Shown piece after piece: positions 55,591 through 64,000 of a stretch of 64,000 nucleotides of DNA. Made by a program: the position numbers and the translations under genes. Location: the NCBI GenBank assembly GCA_015501585.1, contig JADNRY010000199.1, positions 50,875-114,874 on the forward strand, written 5' to 3'. Numbering within the stretch: the first letter of the stretch is position 1; each line of letters starts with the position of its first letter. The notes under the pieces are model-generated. The model was not told where the DNA came from and searched no databases. It saw only the letters and a list, made by a program, of their open reading frames with translations. The DNA comes from Rhodocollybia butyracea. Its lineage: Eukaryota > Basidiomycota > Agaricomycetes > Agaricales > Omphalotaceae.

Positions 55591-57690
55591 TCATTGACAA
55601 GTTATAACAAGTCCAGAGACTGCAGAGGGATAATTCTTTCCAGCAACCCCGTTGCCTGATGACAACCCCCCGGCAATCCCTTTCACACAGATACCTTATC
55701 TAGCAACCCTTCCGGACCTCCGAAGGAAAGCGCCAGTTATGTCACAAGATGTATACGACCGATTGATCGGCATAAGACCAATTGATTGGATGTCATGACA
55801 GGGTACACGGCAACTTTCTGTTGTGGCCCCGCTGTAGGTACATTCAGGTACATCCCTGTTAGCATGGGTACAGGAATTGCCCGCAGGTCTGTGGGTACGG
55901 GTCCTCCCGCTACCGTGTAGTATATCCTGCATGGTAATAACAACTATTTAGTATTGTAAAACTGTATAAATACAAAGTAGCTGCAAAGTAGCGCTATTCT
56001 CCATGATGTCATGTGATTTTTTGTGAAATCTCATGACATCATTGGTGCCCGATTTTGGCTAGTCAATAGCGCAGAGTTAATTGCTTATTCACTCACAGTA
56101 TTTAATCAAGAAAGAAGATCACTATGAGATTACATAGATACATACAGTAGTATTAGTAAGTGAGGCCTAAAATGGGTCACCTCCGCATCACTATTCAGTA
56201 ATCTGTGCATTGTAATGGATGTAATGCAGGTACTTGGCTTGCTTGATGTAGCGCACACAGCGGGACCAGGCAGGTTATGAGATGTGACCGTCCTGCCTAC
56301 ACGGCGAAACCCTCCCTTGCGGCTCGGGCTGAAAAGATCCGGATGTACCGGGGCTCCTTTTGATTTCGTGCTGAGGCTCAAAAAACTGAAACCTAGTCAT
56401 AAATGGCTGGGTAGTGCTCAGGATATTTTTTTTCTCCTACTGCAATCTATTAGATTCACTGAAAGTACTTTTAAGTCCCGTGATGTTGACTTTTACAAGT
56501 CAGAATATGTTGGTTGTTTCAATTTGTCTTTTTCATCAACGCTCATGATCCGCAAGCCTCTGCAAGCCTGTCCATCCTGCCTCAAGACATCAAACCCTTC
56601 AAAGTGGTCCTGTACATTGGCGCTAAAAATTTACAGTTTCCTCAATCATCAGTAGTCTGTTAGTACGAGGCTCGTCTTTCTCTTTCACTCTGAGCTCAAT
56701 TCATTCTGATGTGCCCTTTTAGAATGGATGCCTCATGGCCTCATTTTATATTTCAAACTGGGACTTGTTGGCCTTGCAACCATGCTTGTAGTTACAGTGT
56801 GGAGTTCGTCCGTCACACGTCACAAAGGGGATGAATTCGACGAAATGTCACAAAAGTCACAGGTCACTAAGGCTTCTGACGAAATTGTTAAATACATTGT
56901 CACAAGTGACCTCTGGACCAATTTACTCTAACATTGTTAGGCAAGCTGAACAAGGCTTTGATAGACTTGTTTCACTTCTAGAAGACATAGTGAGCTGAGT
57001 ACCACTATATTATTGATCTCATTGCCTCCTCCTCTGTTGCAGACTGACGAAATTCCGCGAAGGTCACAGGTCACATCGACAAATGACAAATTGAAAATCT
57101 CGTCAACGTCGTCACAGATCACACCCCCTGACGAACTGCTTGAAATGCTACAGTATATCAAAGTAGCAAAGAAATGAAACTATTTACGGAAAACATCGGA
57201 ACTGTCGGGAACACAGGTCAACTTTGATGCTCGGCACAAATTAGCTGTACCTAAGCTCAAAGGACGCCGATTGCACTTCAGTACGATCCTATACATTTTA
57301 GACGTGGCTCCAATTATTTTGTACTGGGGATCATTGGCACTGGGTGGACCTCAGGCAAATAGGATGCCATGCCTGTGTATTCTCGTACGCTCCTTAGCGG
57401 GATGCCGGTCCCGTGCTGGCGTCGATGATTCCGCTTCTCCCCCATTGTCCTGCCGCACCTCACCTATGTTCCAACGTCAATTACATTACAGACAATTGTT
57501 CCTGACCGCAATATACTTATCAGTGACAGATCAATGATGGCAGTCACCCGCCGGAAGCATCGCCACTGGCAACCCTAACTGAAAAGGTTTCTTGAGTGGG
57601 GTTGAGAAAAGTCGGGGGTTGTCATCGAGCAACGGGGTTGCCAAAAAGAATCATCCACTCCAGATTTGAAATAATTATTGAATCTGTGTC
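55590..57690. repeat. Inverted repeat pair enclosing about 1.8 kb
   Basis: 55600-55720 and 57565-57690 are diverged inverted copies. Both contain AGCAACCCCGTTGC or its reverse complement, a GGGGGTTGTCATC segment and AAGAATTATCC-like sequence. The enclosed DNA has no recognised gene; a frame at 56284-56655 (123 codons) has no family signature. The arms may be the ends of one old element. A piece of the left arm also occurs near 45510-45550. Confidence 0.5.
56785..57155. mobile_element. Degenerate TA-type MITE related to the 14.4 kb copy
   Basis: The right end reads CTGCTTGAAATGCTACAG followed by TA, close to the right end of the 14429-14693 MITE. The interior shares GTCACAGGTCAC motifs. The left end is poorly matched. 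Confidence 0.35.
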
Positions 57691-58817
57691 CTGAGCTCCT
57701 GTTTGATATATAGGTATAGATTATAATCTAATGCTGCTTTAGTAGTGTTGGAAAAGCCAGCTATTACCTGGTTACTAGTGACTTTGGGACTAAACCATGT
57801 GAATTCTTACACCTTACACATACACATTAGCCTAGCAGTGGGTATGGGCCATAAAGGGTCAAGTGTTGTGAAACATAATCCTGTGATGGTGTGGTAGTCA
57901 CCGAATATAACTGACTTGACTGTTTCCGTCATTCAGAGTTCATTAATTAAACAGCACTAGCCTCCACTCCAGGAGCCATGCAGTGCAATTTGCATTGACA
58001 TGAATTTTTGATTCCAATGTTAATTCAGGACTCCGAGGAGCCAATAATTCATCATTGTATTCCTTGGGTCAGTACAGTACAGAACGGTTTGATCACACTG
58101 AGCCAACCAACTCAACTCGCAGTCAAAAGTTATCGATCTTTGATGTGTGATCATCTTTGTATAACAATGATGAGGAAGACAGGTGCTCTTGCGGTCCGCA
58201 TCGGTCTGGGATTGAGTACTCTAACGTTTCTTTCGGCCGTAGTTGTCCTGGTAGCTGTAGTGCTAGTAGATATGTGGACTTGAACACAGTTATACAGTAA
58301 CAGAGACTATCGTAGAGCTGCATGTTTGAACAGAACAGCCATTTTGGGCTTCGGGACGCATTCTCTAAGAGTTTTGTTTGTTTCTTAGTTTTTACATAGC
58401 ATTATGATGCATCAATGTCGAATGCTGCCCAGGAGCACATTGAATACCAATGCTTTGCACTGAAATGCCCAGACTTTCAAAGTCCCAATTGAGTCCTTGA
58501 AAGGCTGTCATTTTGTATCGACAGACACTTCGATAAGATCACACGATGTTGACAGAACCACATTTCCTAGCGAGACTTGAGCGAGACACGACATACTACA
58601 AGCGGCAGAGAAACAAAGAAACAAAGAAACAAGAATATGAACAACAACGATCATGGTGGGGGTAGTCTAGTACAGAAGAAGGGTCACAAAACGTGATAGT
58701 TTAGAAGCACATGCATGTGAGTATAGTCCTTCATTTCTTGGAGTCACTCACCTTCACAGTTTCACTGTTAACTTTTGAGTATCAGGTTCACATTTAACTT
58801 TTTCCGTATGCCCATTC
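57691..58817. other. Stretch without a supported gene
   Basis: No recognised gene or element. A GAAACAAA microsatellite of about four units lies at 58613-58632. Confidence 0.35.
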
Positions 58818-59440
58818 TAGAGATGTCCATGAGTCCGGGTCCCACTCAGGTACTCGCAGGTAGGACTCGTGAGAAAACTCGCAAGTATAGGTACTTGCAG
58901 ATCCAAGTACCCGTTTCCCATGAGTACCAACGGGTCACAAGTATCAGGCTGGAATAATTTTGCTTACTTGCAAGTACTTACAGGTAGTTACAAGTAGGCA
59001 AAAATTTTCCAACAGGAGACAACTTTTAGTTGTAGTTGCCAATCTGATGATGATGTCATGGCAATCCGGAACTGATTCTCCTCGGACGTTGCTTACTGAT
59101 GTACTTACTAATACTTACAGAGGTAGTAGAACATCATAGATACCTCTAGAATAACTGTGTTGTAGTAGTATATAAGGCCTACCTCCAGGCAAAAATCTTC
59201 CAACAGGAGGCAAAAGCATGAACTACTTTACATTTTATACTGTATCTTCTTACTTGCCACTGAGTAATACAGTTGGTATCAATGGGTTACTTGTGAGTAC
59301 TTGTGAGATTTGGATCTGTGAGTACTTGTAAGTACTTGTTTCCCATGGATCCTCACGGGTCACAAGTAGCACTATTTTGGTCCCAAGTACTTGGACAATG
59401 GATCCGAGTCTACTTGGACTCGGACTTGTGGACATCTCTA
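58818..59440 (+). mobile_element. 623-bp hAT-type MITE, copy 2 (complete)
   Basis: The ends TAGAGATGTCCATGAGTCC and, reverse complemented, TAGAGATGTCCACAAGTCC are flanked by the perfect 8-bp duplication GCCCATTC (58810-58817, 59441-59448). The ends and duplication length are typical of hAT elements. No transposase. The copy at 46136-46746 is in the opposite orientation. Confidence 0.93.
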
Positions 59441-59448
59441 GCCCATTC

Positions 59449-59968
59449 ACAAGTCAAAGAAAGATAATGCATCTGTGTCTGTTGTATTTGATTAAATGAC
59501 AAAATGTACATAGTTTTGTAACACTATTGTTGATGCAGATGGTTTGAGGATGATGCACATTGTAAAGCAGTATGGCAAGGGATGATCCTAAGCTCTAACA
59601 TCCACTGAAGGCAGTCAATTGTGAGGATACAATCGGAGCCCTTGTCCTCAGGCAGAGAAGAGAAACAGCTTTCGGGTAAGGGATGTGTGTGTAAGGTTCC
59701 GGCTCTCTGAGTGGACCTCTTATTCCTTTATGTCCTTCTCTTGTACTTGCAGTTCCATTATTAACTAGATACCACACATGGAACATGTCACAGCTGTGTT
59801 CCACCAGATCTTCAAGCTCTGCTCTGCAAACTGGTATCGGTGATTGGTTGATCAAAAAGGAGGTTAGATGACCAGGTAGGAAGCTGGCATACTCATGGGG
59901 TTACCTAAGGAAGTGAAGGTGAGGGACATGAAATATTGGCAAAACCTGTTTGGGCGCTAGTGTTACTG
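59449..59968. other. Stretch without a supported gene
   Basis: No supported coding sequence or repeat. Confidence 0.3.
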
Positions 59969-59970
59969 TA

Positions 59971-60533
59971 CTGTTTCGAGCAAGTGTTCACGGTGTGTGA
60001 TCCGTGACGGGCCCGTTCACAATATTTGGTGTTCACACATGCCAGTGAACAGTGACTAGGTTGTGAACAGTTCACGCAACGCGTGAAATTTTTTTGAATT
60101 CTGAACACTTAATGATGGGCACATGGTCTGAACGCGACTAATTAGAGCTGGTATTCGGTCGTTAAATCCATTATCTGAAATGCAAACTCTTATCACACTT
60201 AATATTATCTCTAGCTTGACATGAAAAGATACTTCGCTTCTTTAGAACTCTCACCAAATGCACAGGGAAAAGCAAACAATTGACAGATTCACATACTTAC
60301 TGTGTAGCTATAGATCTTGATAGCACGTAGCTTTGCCCTGTAGAGCATGAGAATTTGTACATTTGACTGAATCCCAGGGATATTTTAATGTTTTTGAGAA
60401 GTTTGATATACCCATGATGCAGTTCATGGACCACAAGAGTGATTTTGGGTGATTTTACCACATTTTTTTAAACTCAGCTGTCACGGTGTTCACAAGCAAA
60501 AGTGACCCGTGAGTGAACACTGGGTCAAAACAG
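59971..60533. mobile_element. 563-bp TA-flanked MITE
   Basis: The ends CTGTTTCGAGCAAGTGTTCAC and, reverse complemented, CTGTTTTGACCCAGTGTTCAC are flanked by TA (59969-59970, 60534-60535). Further inverted GTTCAC motifs lie inside. A Tc1/mariner-like MITE; no ORF. Confidence 0.8.
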
Positions 60534-61052
60534 TATAACTCAGTATGGACTCTATGACCATATCTCTAGCATATTGAATCAAAGCTTTTGGTTGCATTTT
60601 TAGGAGTCAGCTCACACCACAGTGAGAGTCAATCCCAGCCACTACTTGCTACAAGACTTGCTATGATGCAATAAGTATTAATGAAAATGTCAAGGAACTT
60701 TGTTCTCTAGGAAGGGCTAATGTCACAATATGCCTAATATTAAATACCGTCAATGAATTTTTCCAAATTTTGTCCACTCAGTTTTGTATTCTTGTGGAAT
60801 TTGGCTGCATAAATTAGCACCCGGAGCTCAGCCAAACCCCACCGCCGGCTCTGGGTTCTCACAGATCTGAGACTCTAGAGACAACTCCGGCCAGGAGATG
60901 AGTAAGTGACACATATGGTAGCGCACAGCACACAGTCTCCTTTGACAGTGCCAATGATGGCTCATAATAGACCTGTAGCCAAGTACCGAGGGGTTTACAA
61001 AATCACAGTGGCCCAGAGTGCTTTGCATAAGTCTTTGAAGCCTTTTTTTTTG

Positions 61053-61150
61053 AACACTGACAGCTGATGTATTGATTGACAATTTCTTTATTATTTATAT
61101 GCGCTGTCAATCAATTTGTCAATCAATTTGTCAATCAATATGTCAGTGTT
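61053..61150. mobile_element. 98-bp foldback MITE
   Basis: AACACTGACA...ATTGATTGACA is mirrored by TGTCAATCAAT...TGTCAGTGTT. The right arm contains three tandem TGTCAATCAATT units. Confidence 0.65.
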
Positions 61151-61363
61151 GTTAGAAACACTGCTAATATATTGGTAAAGTTATTAATACTTCATTTGTT
61201 ATTATCAAAGTGGAAAAAGATATTGTTACATCAAGCCTAGTATGGCGTGATCAGAATGGCCTGGCGGTAATTGAATATTCCAAAAAGAGACCATTTCTGT
61301 GACATTCTTACTCCAAGTTTGGCCTTATAAGAAGTCTCGAGTTCTTAACATCTTACTTTATCC

Positions 61364-61372
61364 TTATAACAA
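61364..61372 (+). promoter_or_regulatory. TATA-like element
   Basis: CCTTATAAC lies about 45 bp upstream of the ATG at 61409; a similar CCTTATAAG is at about 61323. Confidence 0.3.
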
Positions 61373-61408
61373 GTCCCATTTTCTTGATAACCACTAGCGC
61401 ATTCTACC

Positions 61409-63458
61409 ATGACCAGCAACAACAGCAGTCCTCCTCAGATTCTTGTCCGTTCATTACCAACTGAAATCTTTGAGAAGACATTTGGTAAGAAAGCAGCCTT
61501 GTATGCCTTTAACTTTTCATCACTGAAAGATCCTTCCATCAAGGTGCTGGCCTAGTCATGGTAATTGTGACTTGTACTCTATATGGCATAGCGACACTCC
61601 AGGTACATTTGCAGACTCGGAAGGGCTGTCTGTTCATACTCATTATCACTTCCATTGGCACATAGGCTTATTTGTACTATTTGCATTATCAACGGGACTC
61701 CAAATGGATCAAAACAATGGTGGGCTTTGTGTATGTGAATCATTGCACCATATATAAATATAGCACTCAGGTTGGGGTATTGATGTGAGATCACCCACCT
61801 CCTAGCCCCAGTAGATTCACACAAACGTGATAGATCCCTGTGTGCATTCCATGCTGCATTTTGTAAGCGGCTCAGACTCAAATTCAAATTTAATTTACAG
61901 CTAATGCATTAGTTTTTTTTTTTCACTTTCTTAGTGATTCAGGCAATTTACTTTTATCTTGTCAAAAGCTACGCTGACCCCTCAGTGGTGGCTGGAGGAT
62001 GCTGGTATGTGTTATAGATCCTTTAACAATCCCTTAACAACCTCGTATGTTTACTCATCCTTTTTAGGCAATTATTTGTGAACAATTCTATCAATCACTA
62101 CATGAGACTAAAATTAACCGCCTTACTATAGGCTGCATTTGCTGTAAATGTAAATGGTTTTTGTTTTATTCAGGGACAAGTGGCTGACATTGCAACTGTA
62201 GACAGTAATCGGCCCAATTGTTCAACTGTGGGTGTGGGCTTTGTTTACTGCCGCATTAACCGCTGAACACTATTGTTTGTAGCTTTTTTGCATGGCAAAT
62301 CTTGAAATGTCAGTCAGCAACAGAATACCCAGTGACAAGATTTCAGACTAAATTCAATTGCCTTGGCTTTACATATTTAGTAACCAAACGCAAGTGGAAA
62401 CTTCCACTTTCTATATTTTTGGTACAGCACCATTCATTAAAGAAAGGCTTTTCACTAATGACATGTATTCTTTAGGGAGTTCTCATTTTGTCACATCTTG
62501 GTGAGTAATACTTTCGGCTCTCTTTACTTAAATGGCTTCATATAATCAATTCATATTAGCACTTGGAGTAGGTGTGTAGCTCAGCTACATTCGCTACATT
62601 AACAGAACAACTCACAATCTATCACTCCATAAATTAGCAGTGCTTATCTTGGAGTAAGACATTCCCTCTTTAATCTCTTCAATTTTTTTTGTTCAAGTTG
62701 CCAAAAACAGAAGCCAGAAGTGGACCCCAACAGATTTCTCCCAAATTATTGTCTGTAGATTCCTCCAATCCTACTGCTTACACTGAAGTGCTGAAATGAA
62801 CAACCAGCCTCAAAGTGCGCTGCCCAGGCTGTAACGAGGATCATATCGGACTCAGCAATTACTGTTGCTCTCTGCCTCCTACTCAAGGAAAATCTAGGTG
62901 GCTTTTCAAGTATTGGAAATTGTCTATAATAATTGGAATGATAAGGATACTAAAATGGCATTTCAGAACTAACATCATCGTTAATACTCTGATCGTCTAT
63001 GCTGTCAATCGGCTTCTGTTGTGCACGTAAGCCCTCAATTGTTTAGCTTGTTTGAGGATAACTGATCATGTCGTAGATTTGCAGCAGTTATTCAAGTTGT
63101 GGCTGTGAGCACTTGTACACACCATCTAGACATGAAACCAACTAACACTAAATGGAGTTTACGGTAAGCCCCAACAATATTTGGGCAATGGAATTGGACT
63201 TTATAGCAGGAGAATGTAAGTATCTCAACCTTGATATACACATTTTACCCAACAAAAAGCATTATAGTATATGTCAATGCCCTACTTGGGACACTAAATT
63301 CACGAGACCATTTCCATCCTGATTCGCAATTAATCCAATGTGGCACCGAGCATCTTACAGAGGGGAGCACAATAATTCCCAGTCCCGGTCCAGTGAATTT
63401 CAAGTTCACTTGGAGCAATATACAGCAACAAATGGAGACAGCGAGGCAATTGAGATGA
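61409..63458 (+). CDS. DUF6534-like multi-pass membrane protein
   Basis: Exons: 61409-61484, 61544-61602 (GAGLVMVIVTCTLYGIATLQ), 61666-61730 (AYLYYLHYQRDSKWIKTMVG), about 61813-61862 (LCAFHAAF), 61935-62004 (IQAIYFYLVKSYADPSVVAG), 62068 onward, about 62900-63026 (FRTNIIVNTLIVYAVN), 63077-63163 (FAAVIQVVAVS) and 63268-63458 (YVNALLGTLNSRDHF). The order of LYGIxTLQ, YLYY..Y..DS, TNxIxNxLxxYxVN and YVNxLLxTLNSR is the signature of basidiomycete DUF6534 proteins, seven-helix membrane proteins of unknown role. The joins at 61730/61813 and from 62130 to 62900 did not resolve into one frame, so decay in the middle is possible. Confidence 0.7.
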
Positions 63459-63677
63459 CACAGCCTCCCAATGGCTCAGAAAAGCACATATGGGCATAGT
63501 GCAATAGGAGGGCTGCCTATGTGGAAGCCTTGACTTCACTTGGACTAATTCCTTTAGGCAGGCTGTTCAACATTGACTAGAAAGCATCGTGATTTGCTTA
63601 TGAATATATTCTTATTTTTGTCCATAGGTTAGCTTAACTTACAAAGCACTCTTGAACAATACAACTGCTAGTAGTAC

Positions 63678-64000
63678 TAGAGATGTCCATGATTCCAAGT
63701 CTCATACAGGCAAGGGGGGCCCGGGCTGCGAACCCGTGCTATCAGGTCAGTCGTCGTGTCTCGGTGAGGGCCTTATAAAAATTTACACCAGTATTTTTGA
63801 GGGATGTATGCACTGTCACACCAAGTTTCAACCTACCAGAATGCTGTAACATAAACCACAAAGCTGGGAGCATGCATATTGAGGCTTTATTCTCACCTAC
63901 AGGCTGGACATTGCCTGAAGTCAAATATATTTATTAATCTTATCTTATCAAACATTATGAAAGACATTCAAATCTCTGTAAATAGTTATGAGCTTGAAAT
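63678..64000 (+). mobile_element. Left end of a hAT-type repeat running off the window
   Basis: It begins TAGAGATGTCCATGATTCC, the terminus of the hAT MITEs above. The interior differs and carries, on the minus strand, GGGTTCGCAGCCC, a Pol III B box-like stem-loop near 63730. Confidence 0.5.

Noticed and set aside
58775..58957. Small ORF shared almost exactly with 46607-46822
   Set aside because: Both are readings of the same hAT MITE sequence.

Overview
The window is repeat-rich nuclear DNA from a basidiomycete, most likely a mushroom-forming fungus (Agaricomycetes). The evidence is short 45-70 nt introns with fungal splice signals, a Plavaka-type CACTA transposase, DUF6534-like and DUF6698-like genes, F-box/LRR proteins, a glutaminase A-like relic and a dense load of MITEs, LTR fragments and tRNA-derived SINEs. 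I cannot place it below class. Gene models here come from hand splicing and family recognition, not from a database search.

Layout. 1-4.8 kb: two F-box/LRR paralogs on the minus strand (the first cut by the window edge), then a three-exon Ser/Pro-rich gene. 4.8-11 kb: little that can be supported, plus one copy of a dispersed repeat. 11.2-13.9 kb: a broken glutaminase A-like gene and a third, 5'-truncated F-box paralog. 14.2-24.6 kb: a decayed Ty3/gypsy-like gag-protease element extended by further ORF segments. It is split by a 1.4 kb LTR-like insertion, a 362 bp palindromic MITE and a very young 1.6 kb copia-type element that carries only gag.

25-34.5 kb: TA-flanked and hAT-type MITEs, then an agaricomycete orphan-family pseudogene split by a second copy of the palindromic MITE. 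34.5-40.9 kb: a tRNA-derived SINE, an array of variable hairpins, and a nearly intact nine-exon Plavaka transposase gene with one in-frame stop and one frameshift. 41-47.7 kb: a solo LTR of the copia-type family split by a 3.5 kb foldback element, then a minus-strand SINE with a telomere-like tail, two MITEs and the N-terminal remnant of a second Plavaka gene.

48-52.4 kb: a frameshifted F-box pseudogene, an AT-rich MITE, and a DUF6698-like gene ending in a run of tiny exons. 52.5-61.1 kb: repeats, including a perfectly TSD-flanked hAT MITE and a 563 bp TA MITE. 61.4-63.5 kb: a DUF6534-like membrane-protein gene. The last 300 bp begin another hAT-type repeat.

Most ordinary genes here are unrelated to one another, and the organising theme is transposon nesting. 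Several insertions are dated and typed from the sequence alone: removing the insert plus one target duplication restores the interrupted reading frame at three sites. This gives 2-bp target duplications for the CATCAGG MITE family and TA for another.
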